Below are positions 23,348 to 32,033 of a DNA stretch of 64,000 nucleotides, piece by piece. The position numbers and the translations under genes are program-made. Under the pieces are notes generated by a model. That model was not told the origin of the DNA, ran no database searches, and worked only from the letters and a program-made list of their open reading frames with translations. The DNA is from Anaerolineae bacterium (GTDB taxonomy: Bacteria > Chloroflexota > Anaerolineae > Aggregatilineales > Phototrophicaceae). The stretch spans positions 1-64,000 of the forward strand of contig JAJEGA010000048.1 of the NCBI GenBank assembly GCA_022820125.1, given 5' to 3'. The number at the start of each line of letters is the position of its first letter. Position 1 is the first letter of the stretch.

Positions 23348-26053
23348 CTATTCCGCCAGGAAGTTGCGCAAGACCGTATGCAGGATGCCGCCATTGCGGT
23401 AATAGTCGATCTCGACCGGGGTATCAAGGCGCGCTGTGACTTCAAATTGAGTAACCTTGCCGCCATCGTCAGTCGCCGTCACGGTCAGGGTGTCCATCGG
23501 CTGAACGTCATCATCGATTGGGATGTCGTAGGTTTCATGCCCGCTTAATCCCAGCGACTTGTAAGACTCGCCCGCGGCAAACGTCAGCGGCAGCACACCC
23601 ATCATCACCAAGTTGCTGCGGTGAATACGCTCGATGCTTTCGGCGATGACCGCTTTGATGCCGAGCAGCAGCGTGCCCTTCGCCGCCCAATCGCGCGATG
23701 AACCCATGCCGTAGTCGGCGCCCGCCAGCACAATTAACGGACTGCCGTCTGCCCGGTACTTCAGCGCCGCGTCGTATATCGGCATCTCTTCCATCGTCGG
23801 CAGGTAGTAGGTGAGGCCGCCTTCGCTGCCGGGCACCAGCAGGTTCCGCAGGCGCACATTGGCGAAGGCGCCGCGGGTCATCACCCGGTCGTTGCCGCGG
23901 CGCGAGCCAAAGCTGTTGAAATACTGCGGGCTGACGTCGCGCTCGAGCAAGTATTGCCCCGCCGGTCCGTTGATCGCGATGGCGCCCGCCGGCGAAATAT
24001 GATCGGTCGTAACCGAGTCTCCGCCTTTGACCATCACGCGCGCGCCCATGATTGGCGCAACCGGAGGCGCCACTTGAGGCAGATCAATGAAGAAGGGCGG
24101 CTCCTGAATGTAGGTACTTTCGTCGCTCCATTCGTATACCGGCTCATCGGTGCTGGGGATATCGTTCCACTGGGGATTGCCATCGTAGACGTTGCCGTAT
24201 TGCTCGAGATACATACCGGCGTCAAGGCTGTTCTGCACCGTCTCGACGATCTCTTCCTGGCTGGGCCAGATGTCGCTTAAATAAACATCGGCGCCCGCGC
24301 GATCAGTCGCGATCGGTTCGCGCTCGAGGTCAATATCAACAGTGCCCGCAAGCGCGTATGCGACAACCAAAGGCGGCGACGCCAGAAAGTTGGCGCGCAC
24401 ATCGGGCCCGATGCGACCGCCGAAATTGCGGTTGCCGCTTAGCACTGAGGCGGCGACGATATCGGCTTCGTATATCGCCTCGCGCACTGGCTCCGGCAAG
24501 GGACCGCTGTTGCCAATGCAGGTGGTGCAGCCATAGCCAACCGTGTGAAAACCAAGCGCTTCCAGATGCGGTGTCAAGCCGGCGCGGTCGAGGTACTCGG
24601 TCACTACTTTGGATCCCGGCGCCAGGCTTGTCTTGACGTAGGCTTTGCGCGTCAAGCCGCGTTCGTTGGCTTTCTTCGCCAGCAGACCGGCGGCGACCAT
24701 GACCGAAGGATTGCTTGTATTGGTGCAGGACGTGATGGCGGCGATTACGACCGCGCCATGCGCGATCTCGGCGCTATCGCCATTGGCGCGCAGCTGTCCG
24801 CTTGCGCCAAGCTGATCTTGGGCGAGCGCAAAGCCCTGCGGGCCCAGCGGCGCAGTCAAAACCTTGCGGAATGTCGGCTTGAGCTCGCGCACCAGGATGC
24901 GATCTTGCGGGCGCAAGGGACCGGCGACGCTCGGCTCGACAGCGCTCAGGTCCAATTCAAGCGTATCGTTGAATTCGGGATCTTCTGTGCTGTCGCTGCG
25001 GAACAAGCCCTGTTCCTTGCAATAGGCTTCTACCAAATTGACGAGGTCGTTTTCGCGTCCGGTGCGGCGCAGATAACTTAGCGCTTCATCATCGACCGGG
25101 AAGAAGCCCATGGTCGCGCCATATTCCGGCGCCATGTTGGCGATGGTGGCGCGATCGGGCAAAGTCAAACGGCTGAGCCCCGGTCCATAAAACTCGACGA
25201 ATTTGCCGACGACGCCTTTTTCCCGCAGCATCTGGGTGACAACCAGGACAAGATCGGTGGCGGTGGCGCCCTCGGGCAATTGACCCATCAGCTTGAAGCC
25301 AACTACTTCGGGCATCAGCATATAAATTGGCTGGCCCAGCATGGCAGCTTCCGCTTCGATGCCGCCCACGCCCCAGCCGAGCACGCCCAGCCCGTTGATC
25401 ATCGTGGTGTGGCTGTCGGTACCCACCAAGGTATCGGGCAAGGCGACCAAACCATCGCCCCGCGGGTCGTCATAGAGCTGCACAACTTTTGCCAGGTATT
25501 CGAGATTGACCTGATGCACGATGCCGGTCGCTGGCGGCACAACTTTGAGGTTCTTAAAGGCTTTCTGCCCCCAGTGCAGAAACTCGTAGCGCTCGCGGTT
25601 GCGCAGGAACTCCATCTCGGCGTTGCGCGTGATCGCGTCCGATCGGCCGAAGACATCAACTTGCACCGAATGATCGATAACCAGGTCCACCGGGACTTGC
25701 GGGTTTATTTTCTGCGGATCGCCTCCCATGCGCGCCATCGCGCTGCGCAGCGCCGCCAGATCGACCAGCGAGGGCACGCCAGTAAAATCCTGCAAGATCA
25801 CACGCGCCGGGCTGAACGGGATCTCAACCGCGCGGTGATTAAGCGCATCCCAGGAGGCCAGATTATTTACATCCTCCGGCCGAAAATGAATGCCGTCCTG
25901 ATTGCGCAAGGCGTTCTCCAACAGAATCTTGATGCTGAATGGAAGCCGGTCAACGTGGCCGACGCCGCCCTCGCTGAGCTTGTTCAGGCGGTGAATGATT
26001 GCCTTCTCGCCACCGATGTCGATTGTTCCGCGCGTCCCGAAACTGTCGCCCAT
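23348..26053 (-). CDS. acnA: Aconitate hydratase (AcnA type)
   Basis: 901 residues, the AcnA/IRP length. It interconverts citrate and isocitrate through a [4Fe-4S] cluster. Cluster cysteines are in [11 protein letters not shown] and [34 protein letters not shown] and [13 protein letters not shown] are further active-site signatures. The ATG at 26053 is preceded by AAGGAAAGGA; the open frame extends 58 codons further without a site. A promoter lies about 95 bp upstream. With citrate synthase and KorAB it supplies 2-oxoglutarate. Confidence 0.96.
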   Translation of the reverse strand: MGDSFGTRGTIDIGGEKAIIHRLNKLSEGGVGHVDRLPFSIKILLENALRNQDGIHFRPEDVNNLASWDALNHRAVEIPFSPARVILQDFTGVPSLVDLAALRSAMARMGGDPQKINPQVPVDLVIDHSVQVDVFGRSDAITRNAEMEFLRNRERYEFLHWGQKAFKNLKVVPPATGIVHQVNLEYLAKVVQLYDDPRGDGLVALPDTLVGTDSHTTMINGLGVLGWGVGGIEAEAAMLGQPIYMLMPEVVGFKLMGQLPEGATATDLVLVVTQMLREKGVVGKFVEFYGPGLSRLTLPDRATIANMAPEYGATMGFFPVDDEALSYLRRTGRENDLVNLVEAYCKEQGLFRSDSTEDPEFNDTLELDLSAVEPSVAGPLRPQDRILVRELKPTFRKVLTAPLGPQGFALAQDQLGASGQLRANGDSAEIAHGAVVIAAITSCTNTSNPSVMVAAGLLAKKANERGLTRKAYVKTSLAPGSKVVTEYLDRAGLTPHLEALGFHTVGYGCTTCIGNSGPLPEPVREAIYEADIVAASVLSGNRNFGGRIGPDVRANFLASPPLVVAYALAGTVDIDLEREPIATDRAGADVYLSDIWPSQEEIVETVQNSLDAGMYLEQYGNVYDGNPQWNDIPSTDEPVYEWSDESTYIQEPPFFIDLPQVAPPVAPIMGARVMVKGGDSVTTDHISPAGAIAINGPAGQYLLERDVSPQYFNSFGSRRGNDRVMTRGAFANVRLRNLLVPGSEGGLTYYLPTMEEMPIYDAALKYRADGSPLIVLAGADYGMGSSRDWAAKGTLLLGIKAVIAESIERIHRSNLVMMGVLPLTFAAGESYKSLGLSGHETYDIPIDDDVQPMDTLTVTATDDGGKVTQFEVTARLDTPVEIDYYRNGGILHTVLRNFLAE

Positions 26054-26145
26054 AGGTCCTTTCCTTTTGCAGCCTTCGCCATTCGCCATGAGACGGTCGA
26101 CGCCGGCTGATGATCTAATTGAACATCGCGTGTTGAATATGCCGA

Positions 26146-26175
26146 ATTCTACCAGGAAAAGTCGGTTGATGTCAG
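26146..26175 (-). promoter_or_regulatory. Promoter of aconitase
   Basis: On the minus strand: CTGACA (26175-26170), an 18-bp spacer and TAGAAT (26151-26146). Both boxes and the spacing are identical to the promoter of sat-cysC at 5024-5053. Confidence 0.6.
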
Positions 26176-26241
26176 CGTGACTCGCGCCGGGGGCCGTCAT
26201 CTCGGCAGTTGCGTAAAAGTAGCGCAAAAGAACAAGAACCG

Positions 26242-26315
26242 TGTAGGGGCGTCTCGCTGAGACGCCCGTTTGCCCAGCCTTATGCCCTTGAGCATTTCGG
26301 CGAAACGCTCCTACA
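26242..26315. repeat. Hairpin repeat (TGTAGGGGCG family)
   Basis: A 74-bp unit from TGTAGGGGCG (26242-26251) to CGCTCCTACA (26306-26315, one mismatch) with inner GGCGTCTC/GAGACGCC arms. It sits upstream of the aconitase promoter and 33 bp from MITE copy 2. Confidence 0.7.
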
Positions 26316-26348
26316 GACTTGATTGGGAATCAGACTCGCCAGCGACGC

Positions 26349-26624
26349 CAGGGCAATCGCATCAAATTTTTCTTAACCACAGAGAACACAGAGGGCACAG
26401 AGTTTAGGTTCTTTTGACGAGTTTTCTCCTAAATCCACTGCTTGAATTTGGCAGGCTTGTCGCTACCTCCTCGATATACTTCCTCTCCGCCCAATAATTA
26501 TGCGACAAAATGCCGCGAAATCTCTGACCAATGGCTTTCTCGGTGCTCTCTGTGACCTCTGTGGTTAAATTTCAGTTTAGTTTTGCTCGTCGCAGCGGAT
26601 GCCAGTTTTGAAGCGATTGCCCTG
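26349..26624 (-). mobile_element. MITE-like element, copy 2 (276 bp)
   Basis: Termini CAGGGCAATCGCATCAAA (26349-26366) and the inverse of CAGGGCAATCGCTTCAAA (26607-26624) bound a unit exactly as long as copy 1, in reverse orientation. It is alignable throughout, including the internal TTTCGCGGCATTTTGTCGCA segment. No target duplication is visible (flanks CCAGCGACGC and TTGTTGCGCG), so it is older or recombined. It ends only 20 bp before the lys-operon promoter. Confidence 0.82.
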
Positions 26625-26643
26625 TTGTTGCGCGCAGGAACCA

Positions 26644-26672
26644 TTGTACTTTTCGTTCAAAGTCATTATAGT
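26644..26672 (+). promoter_or_regulatory. Promoter of the lysW operon
   Basis: TTGTAC (26644-26649), a 17-bp spacer and TATAGT (26667-26672, five of six consensus bases). Transcription would start near 26679, about 58 nt before the leader reading frame and about 213 nt before lysW. Confidence 0.55.
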
Positions 26673-26736
26673 GAAATCTCGTTACCTGCGATACAATTGT
26701 CGCTTGAATCGCGGCGAAGGGCGCTGGCAAGTTGAG

Positions 26737-26796
26737 ATGAGCGCGATCGGCAGTGCAATCGAACTCAAGAAGGTGAAAAAGACCAACACCCACTGA
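26737..26796 (+). CDS. Lysine-rich leader peptide (19 aa)
   Basis: A 19-codon frame, ATG to TGA, encodes a peptide whose second half reads ELKKVKKTNTH. Four of five consecutive codons (26767-26781) specify lysine. Its position between the promoter and a terminator in front of lysW is what a ribosome-sensing attenuator requires. No strong Shine-Dalgarno precedes the ATG, which is a weak point. The open frame continues upstream into the MITE but without a better start. Confidence 0.65.
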   Translation: MSAIGSAIELKKVKKTNTH

Positions 26797-26860
26797 GTAT
26801 GGGCTTGTTTGTGCTGCTCTAGGATTTTGAACACAGACCCGCTCATACGGCGGGTTTTTT
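26797..26860 (+). promoter_or_regulatory. Transcription attenuator (antiterminator/terminator) of the lysW operon
   Basis: The terminator has ACCCGC (26837-26842) pairing with GCGGGT (26850-26855), followed by a run of six T (26855-26860). The antiterminator has GTATGGGC (26797-26804) pairing with GCTCATAC (26841-26848), eight contiguous pairs including one G-U, which takes over the terminator's 5' arm and loop. The 5' antiterminator arm begins at the base after the leader stop codon. A ribosome finishing the leader would mask it, while one stalled on the Lys codons would leave it free. This was folded by hand. Confidence 0.65.
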
Positions 26861-26891
26861 GTTGCGAGAAAGTGACAAGGGAGAAATGACG

Positions 26892-27068
26892 ATGGGAAAT
26901 AGAATGGCGCTCTGCCCGGCATGCGACGGCGAGGTCGTGATTCCGGCCGACGCGATGGAGAATGAGATCGTGTCTTGCCTGGAGTGCGGCGCCGAACTTG
27001 AGATCATGTGCCTTGATCCGCTTGAGCTCGACTTGGCGCCGGAAGTGGAAGAAGACTGGGGAGAGTAA
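26892..27068 (+). CDS. lysW: Amino-group carrier protein LysW
   Basis: 58 residues, acidic. Two zinc-binding pairs C8-x2-C11 and C29-x2-C32 match the family's zinc-finger head. The C-terminus ends in EDWGE, the conserved tail whose final Glu side chain is joined to the amino group of 2-aminoadipate. LysW carries the intermediate through LysX, LysZ, LysY, LysJ and LysK. The ATG at 26892 is chosen because GGGAG lies 8 bp upstream; the ATG at 26886 would be too close. It is the first structural gene after the attenuator, 5 bp from lysX. Confidence 0.95.
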   Translation: MGNRMALCPACDGEVVIPADAMENEIVSCLECGAELEIMCLDPLELDLAPEVEEDWGE

Positions 27069-27073
27069 ATCAC

Positions 27074-27952
27074 ATGCGCGTCGCCCTGCTTGTCACGCAT
27101 ATTCGCGCCGAAGAAAAGCTGATCCTGGCCGCCTTCAATAATCGCGAAATCAGCCCGGACATCATTCTCGACCGCGAACTGAATATTGAGATCACGCAAG
27201 GGGCTGAACAGTTGGCGCCCTCTGGCATCGCCTGGCGCGACTATGATTTGATCTTTGAACGCTGCGTCAGCACATCGCGCGGCATGTACGCGCTGGCGAT
27301 ACTCAATAGCTGGGGCGTCCGCACCTATAATACTTACGAAACGGCAGCCACCTGCAGCGACAAGCTGCAGACGAGCATCGCCTTGATGCAGCATAATATC
27401 CCGCAGCCGCATACGCGCGTCGCTTTTACGCCGGACAGCGCGATGCAGGCGATTGAAGACGTCAAGTATCCGGCGGTGCTGAAGCCGGTGACCGGTTCTT
27501 GGGGCCGGCTGCTGGCGCGCGTTCACAACCGCGACAGCGCCGAAGCGATCCTGGAACACCGGCAGACCCTGGGCGATTACAACCACCACACATATTACGT
27601 GCAGGAATATGTCGACAAGCCCGGGCGCGACATCCGCGCCTTCGTCGTCGGCGACCGCACCATCGCCGCGATTTACCGCGCGTCCAATCACTGGATCACC
27701 AACACCGCCCGCGGCGGACTGGCGAGCAACTGTCCGGTGACCGACCAATTGGACGAAATCTGCGTGCGCGCGGCTGAGGCGGTGGGCGGCGGCATCCTGG
27801 CAGTCGACGTGCTGGAAGACACCCGCGGCGCCTTCGTGGTCAACGAGATCAATCACACGATGGAATTCCGCAACAGCAGCCAACCGACTGGCGTCGATAT
27901 CGCGCAAGAGGTCATTGATTTCGTCATTGGGCAAATTGGAGTGGTGGCCTGA
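27074..27952 (+). CDS. lysX: LysW-aminoadipate ligase LysX
   Basis: 292 residues, an ATP-grasp ligase of the RimK-like family. It joins the LysW C-terminal Glu to the amino group of 2-aminoadipate. YPAVLKPVTGSWGRLLARV carries the ATP-grasp lysine and flexible loop, and EINHTMEFRNSSQPTGVDI contains the Mg-binding Asn/Glu and the NHTMEF signature of LysX. No second ATP-grasp copy (ArgX) is in the window, so the same carrier might also serve ornithine synthesis; this cannot be decided here. Its stop overlaps the lysY start by one base (TGATG). Confidence 0.94.
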   Translation: MRVALLVTHIRAEEKLILAAFNNREISPDIILDRELNIEITQGAEQLAPSGIAWRDYDLIFERCVSTSRGMYALAILNSWGVRTYNTYETAATCSDKLQTSIALMQHNIPQPHTRVAFTPDSAMQAIEDVKYPAVLKPVTGSWGRLLARVHNRDSAEAILEHRQTLGDYNHHTYYVQEYVDKPGRDIRAFVVGDRTIAAIYRASNHWITNTARGGLASNCPVTDQLDEICVRAAEAVGGGILAVDVLEDTRGAFVVNEINHTMEFRNSSQPTGVDIAQEVIDFVIGQIGVVA

Positions 27953-28974
27953 TGCGAGCGGGAATCCTTGGCGGCAGCGGATACACGGGCGGAGAGCTTC
28001 TGCGGCTGCTGCATTTTCACCCACATGTTGAGCTTGCGCAGATCACCAGCCGCGAACAAGCCGGTCGCTATGCGCACACTGCGCACCCCAACATGCGCGG
28101 CGTCTCGCGCTTGAAATTCATTCACCCCGATGCGCTGGAAACCTGTGACTTGCTTTTCCTGGCGCTGCCACATGGCGCGACGGCGAGCGGCATAGATCGT
28201 TACGCTGAGCTTGCGCCGAAGCTGATTGACCTTTCCGCCGATTTCCGCTTGAATTGCAGCGCCGCCTATGAACGATATTATGGCGAGCCGCACCCTGCGC
28301 CGCACTGGCTGAACCGGTTTATCTATGGCTTGCCCGAAGTCAATCGCGAGTCGCTAAGGGGCGCGAGCTGGGTGAGCGGCGTCGGCTGCAACGCGACCGC
28401 GCTGAATCTGGCGCTGCTGCCGCTGGTGGAGGCGGGCATCCTGGAGCGCGCGGCCTGCGAGATCAAGGTCGGTTCGTCAGAAGGCGGCAACCGGAGCAAC
28501 CCCGGCTCTCATCACCCGATTCGAAGCGGCGCCGTCCGCAGCTATAAAGCCACCGGACACCGACATATGGCGGAAGCGCGGCTTGTGCTGGGCGAGAGTT
28601 TCCCGCTGCATTTCTCCGTGACCGCTATCGAGATGGTGCGCGGCATTCATCTATTGGCGCACTGTTATCTTAGCGAGCCAAAGGAAGAGCGCGATATTTG
28701 GCGGCTCTACCGCCGGCGCTATCGCGGCGAGCCGTTTCTTCGCTTGGTGAGCGGCAGGGCGGGCTTGCATCGCCTGCCAGAGCCGCGCGTGGTTGCCGGC
28801 AGCAATTACTGCGACATCGGCTTTGTATTGGATGACGACGGGCGGCATCTGGTCGTTATCGCAGCGCTGGATAATCTAGGCAAGGGCGCCGCCGGCAGCG
28901 CTGTGCAAGCGATGAATCTCATGCTTGAATTGGACGAAAGGACCGGGCTCGAGTTTCCCGGCATTTACCCGTAA
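27952..28974 (+). CDS. lysY: LysW-aminoadipyl phosphate reductase LysY
   Basis: 340 residues, ArgC-type NAD(P)H-dependent reductase turning the acyl phosphate on LysW into the semialdehyde. GILGGSGYTGGELLRLL (4-20) is the nucleotide-binding loop. The catalytic cysteine lies in VSGVGCNATALNLALL (about C146), and the GSSEGGNRSNPGSHHP stretch is typical of the LysY/ArgC branch. Cluster position between lysX and lysZ decides LysY rather than ArgC. Confidence 0.94.
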   Translation: MRAGILGGSGYTGGELLRLLHFHPHVELAQITSREQAGRYAHTAHPNMRGVSRLKFIHPDALETCDLLFLALPHGATASGIDRYAELAPKLIDLSADFRLNCSAAYERYYGEPHPAPHWLNRFIYGLPEVNRESLRGASWVSGVGCNATALNLALLPLVEAGILERAACEIKVGSSEGGNRSNPGSHHPIRSGAVRSYKATGHRHMAEARLVLGESFPLHFSVTAIEMVRGIHLLAHCYLSEPKEERDIWRLYRRRYRGEPFLRLVSGRAGLHRLPEPRVVAGSNYCDIGFVLDDDGRHLVVIAALDNLGKGAAGSAVQAMNLMLELDERTGLEFPGIYP

Positions 28975-28985
28975 AAGGCGGCAAG

Positions 28986-29801
28986 ATGAATACTGCATCG
29001 GAGCTTCTGGTCGTAAAGCTGGGCGGCGGCGAGGGGCTTGATCTCTCAGCCGCCAGCGATGACCTGGCGGCGCTCGCTCGGTCTCGGCCGCTGGCAGTGG
29101 TCCACGGAGTCAGCGCCATCATGAACCGGCTCTGCCAGGAAAGCGGCATCGAGGTTCAATCGCTGCAATCGCCATCCGGCCACAGCTCGCGTTATACGCC
29201 GCCGGCTGTGCGCGATATCTATGTGCGCGCGGCGGAACTGGCAAATGAACGATTGGTATCTGCGCTGAATGAGCGGGGCCTCGGCGCTGTTGGCTTCCTG
29301 GGCGAAGACATCGCGCTTAGCGGCAAACGCAAGACCGCTTTGCGCGCGGTTGTCAAGGGACGGGTGCGCGTGATACGCGATGACCACAGCGGCGCCATAA
29401 GCGGCGTCGATGCTCAGTTGCTGGCGCAAACGCTTAACCAAGGGCAGGCGCCGGTGCTGCCGCCGATGGCGCGCAGCAGCGATGGCTTGCTCAATATCGA
29501 TGGCGACCGCGCCGCAGCCGCCGTGGCGGGCGCGCTGAATGCAGAGGCGCTCGTCATTCTGAGCAATGTCGGCGGCTTGTATCGCAGCTTTCCCGATGAA
29601 TCGACAATCGTCGATCATGTTGCCCGGTCGCAGATCGATCGCGCGCTGAATTGGGCGCAGGGGCGCATGAAACGCAAAGTGCTGGCCGCGCGGGAAGCGC
29701 TAAGTCAAGGCGTCGAGCTCGTCATCATCGCCGATGGGCGCGTGCCCAATCCGGTTGCGCGCGCGCTTGCTGGCGCAGGCACGAGGTTTACTCATGATTG
29801 A
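28986..29801 (+). CDS. lysZ: LysW-aminoadipate kinase LysZ
   Basis: 271 residues of the amino acid kinase fold (ArgB-like). It phosphorylates the alpha-carboxylate-derived side chain of LysW-bound aminoadipate using ATP. VVKLGGGEG (9-17) is the phosphate-binding loop, LSNVGGLYRSFPDE the nucleotide region and GRMKRKVLAAREAL the Lys-containing motif. It overlaps lysJ by eight bases (ATGATTGA). Confidence 0.93.
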   Translation: MNTASELLVVKLGGGEGLDLSAASDDLAALARSRPLAVVHGVSAIMNRLCQESGIEVQSLQSPSGHSSRYTPPAVRDIYVRAAELANERLVSALNERGLGAVGFLGEDIALSGKRKTALRAVVKGRVRVIRDDHSGAISGVDAQLLAQTLNQGQAPVLPPMARSSDGLLNIDGDRAAAAVAGALNAEALVILSNVGGLYRSFPDESTIVDHVARSQIDRALNWAQGRMKRKVLAAREALSQGVELVIIADGRVPNPVARALAGAGTRFTHD

Positions 29802-30960
29802 GACTGCTGCACTGTATGAATTAGAGAACCAGCACGGTTCCGGCGCTTATGGCAAGCGGCCGACGGCTTTGGTGCGGGGCGAGGGCGTTTACGTTTTCGA
29901 CGAATTGGGCAATCGCTATCTGGACGCGACCAGCGGCCAGGGCGTGGCGGCGCTGGGGCACTGCCATCCGGCGGTCATCGACGCCATAAGCGCGCAAGCA
30001 GCGACGCTGATCACCTGCCATGAGTCGTTCTATAACGATCGCCGCGCCGAGCTCTACGCGCTGCTGGCGAGTATCATGCCTGCCGATCTCAAGCGCTTTT
30101 TCCTCTGCAACAGTGGCGCGGAAGCGAATGAGGGCGCGCTGAAGGTGGCCAAACTACTAACCGGGCGCAATGGCATCGTCGCCGCGAAGCGCTCCTTCCA
30201 CGGTCGCACAGCCGGCGCCCTCTCGTTAACCTGGACGCAGAAGTATCGCAAGCCCTTTCAAGAATGGCTGCCGGCTGTCGAATATGTCGCCTTCAACAAC
30301 ATTGAAGCGGCTGAGCAAGCGATTAGCGAGTCGACCGCGGCTGTCGTCGTCGAAGCGATCCAGGGCGAAGGCGGCGTGCACCCGGCTGACGACGCGTATC
30401 TGCGGGCGCTGCGCGAGCGCTGTGATCAGACGGGCGCCATGCTGATCGTGGATGAGATTCAGACCGGTTTCGGCCGCACGGGAAAATGGTTCGGGTTTGA
30501 GCGCGCGGGCATCGTGCCCGACATTATATCGCTGGGCAAGGCGATTGCCGGCGGCCTGCCAATGGGGGCGGTTTGCTGGCGCAATGCTCATGGTCCGATC
30601 GACCGCGCGACGCATGGCAGCACATTTGGCGGCAATCCGCTGGCATGCGCCGCCGCCCTTGCCGCGATCACGACAATGCGCGACGAGGCACTGGCGGAGA
30701 AGGCGCGCGTCAACGGGGAGTGGTTTTTCGCGGAGTTGGCGGCGCTGGATCTGCGTGGCGCGCGCCAACTGCGCGGGCGCGGTCTCATGATCGGGCTGGA
30801 GCTGAGAGGCCGGGTGACGCCGGTCTTGAAGGCGCTGCAAGAGCACGGTGTGCTCGCCTTGCCAGCGGGCCTCAATACGCTGCGCTTGCTGCCGCCATTG
30901 ACCATTAATCGCGAGCAGCTCGGTGTCGTGGCCGACGCCATAAAGGCGGTTCTGGGCTAA
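29794..30960 (+). CDS. lysJ: LysW-aminoadipate semialdehyde aminotransferase LysJ
   Basis: 388 residues, class III (ArgD-like) PLP aminotransferase that makes LysW-lysine. The PLP lysine lies in DIISLGKAIAGGLPMGA, the PLP Asp in IVDEIQTGFGRTG, and NSGAEANEGALK forms the phosphate cup. The ATG at 29794 inside the lysZ end is preferred; the open frame starts 20 codons earlier without conservation. Spacing to lysK is 3 bp. Confidence 0.94.
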   Translation: MIETAALYELENQHGSGAYGKRPTALVRGEGVYVFDELGNRYLDATSGQGVAALGHCHPAVIDAISAQAATLITCHESFYNDRRAELYALLASIMPADLKRFFLCNSGAEANEGALKVAKLLTGRNGIVAAKRSFHGRTAGALSLTWTQKYRKPFQEWLPAVEYVAFNNIEAAEQAISESTAAVVVEAIQGEGGVHPADDAYLRALRERCDQTGAMLIVDEIQTGFGRTGKWFGFERAGIVPDIISLGKAIAGGLPMGAVCWRNAHGPIDRATHGSTFGGNPLACAAALAAITTMRDEALAEKARVNGEWFFAELAALDLRGARQLRGRGLMIGLELRGRVTPVLKALQEHGVLALPAGLNTLRLLPPLTINREQLGVVADAIKAVLG

Positions 30961-30963
30961 CTG

Positions 30964-32016
30964 ATGAGAACGATAGCCGACAGCAGCGCGGAAAAACTAT
31001 TGCATGATCTGGTCGCCATTCCCAGCCCATCGCGCCAAGAGAGCGAGGCGGCCGCCTTTCTGACCGGGTGGATGCGACGCCATGGTTACGACGACGCATT
31101 CGTCGATGAAGCAGGAAATGCCGTTGGCGTCATTGGAACAGGCGCGCGCCAGCTTGTTCTGCTCGGGCATATTGACACTTTCGGGGGCTTCCCGCCAGTT
31201 CGCCTGGATGGGCGGCGGCTCTACGGTCGCGGTTCGGTTGATGCCAAGGGTCCGCTGTGCGCCTTCGCTGTGGCGGCGGCCCGATCCAGACCGGCGGAAG
31301 AAGTTCAAATCATCGTCATCGGCGCGGTGGAAGAAGAAGCAGCCACCAGCCGCGGCGCGCATTTTGCCCTGAGCCAATACCAGCCGGAATGCTGCGTCAT
31401 CGGCGAGCCGTCGCGGTGGGATCGCATCACGCTTGGCTACAAGGGCCGCCTATTGCTCGACTGGCGCTGGGAAGGCGGCTTGTCGCACAGCGCTGGCGAA
31501 GCGCCCAGCCCAGCGGAGCGCGCCCTCGCCTATTGGCAGCGCGTCAAATCAACCTGCGATCAATTCAACACGGGCATCGCATCGTTATATGCCCGCCTCG
31601 ATCCCTCGATCCGCGACATCAATACCTGGCAAGAGGGCGTCAACGGCGTCGCCGAGATGACCGTGGGCTTTCGCCTGCCGCCGGATATCGAGCCAAGCGA
31701 GATTCTGTGCCGTTTCCCCGCCAGCGGTGGCGCAACCGTTAGCGGACGCGGCGCCGAATGCGCTTTCAGCGGCGACAAGAATAGCGCGCTAAGCCGTCAA
31801 TTCAGGCGCGCCATTCGCAAACGGGGCGGCGCGCCGCGCTTCGTTTACAAGACCGGCACATCCGACATGAATATCGTTGGACCGCGCTGGGGCTGCCCGA
31901 TTCTCGCGTATGGTCCGGGCGACTCCGCGCTTGACCATAGGCCCGACGAGCATATTGACCTGGACGAGTATCTGCGCGCGATCGCTGTTTTGACGCTCGT
32001 GCTAGACACTGTCTGA
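30964..32016 (+). CDS. lysK: LysW-lysine hydrolase LysK
   Basis: 350 residues, M20-family metallopeptidase that releases lysine from LysW. Metal ligands are recognisable: His in [10 protein letters not shown], Asp in [11 protein letters not shown], the catalytic Glu pair in [12 protein letters not shown], and a late His in [18 protein letters not shown]. It resembles ArgE/DapE relatives, but its place in the cluster makes LysK the reading. It is followed after 17 bp by homocitrate synthase. Confidence 0.93.
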   Translation: MRTIADSSAEKLLHDLVAIPSPSRQESEAAAFLTGWMRRHGYDDAFVDEAGNAVGVIGTGARQLVLLGHIDTFGGFPPVRLDGRRLYGRGSVDAKGPLCAFAVAAARSRPAEEVQIIVIGAVEEEAATSRGAHFALSQYQPECCVIGEPSRWDRITLGYKGRLLLDWRWEGGLSHSAGEAPSPAERALAYWQRVKSTCDQFNTGIASLYARLDPSIRDINTWQEGVNGVAEMTVGFRLPPDIEPSEILCRFPASGGATVSGRGAECAFSGDKNSALSRQFRRAIRKRGGAPRFVYKTGTSDMNIVGPRWGCPILAYGPGDSALDHRPDEHIDLDEYLRAIAVLTLVLDTV

Positions 32017-32033
32017 GCGGGGACTGGCCACCA

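Noticed and set aside
25280..26110. Long plus-strand open frame (276 codons)
   Set aside because: Antisense to aconitase, which has every catalytic motif.
26737..26796. Lysine riboswitch in place of a leader peptide
   Set aside because: The leader is too short and lacks the multi-helix L-box architecture; the Lys codons and stem pair explain it better.
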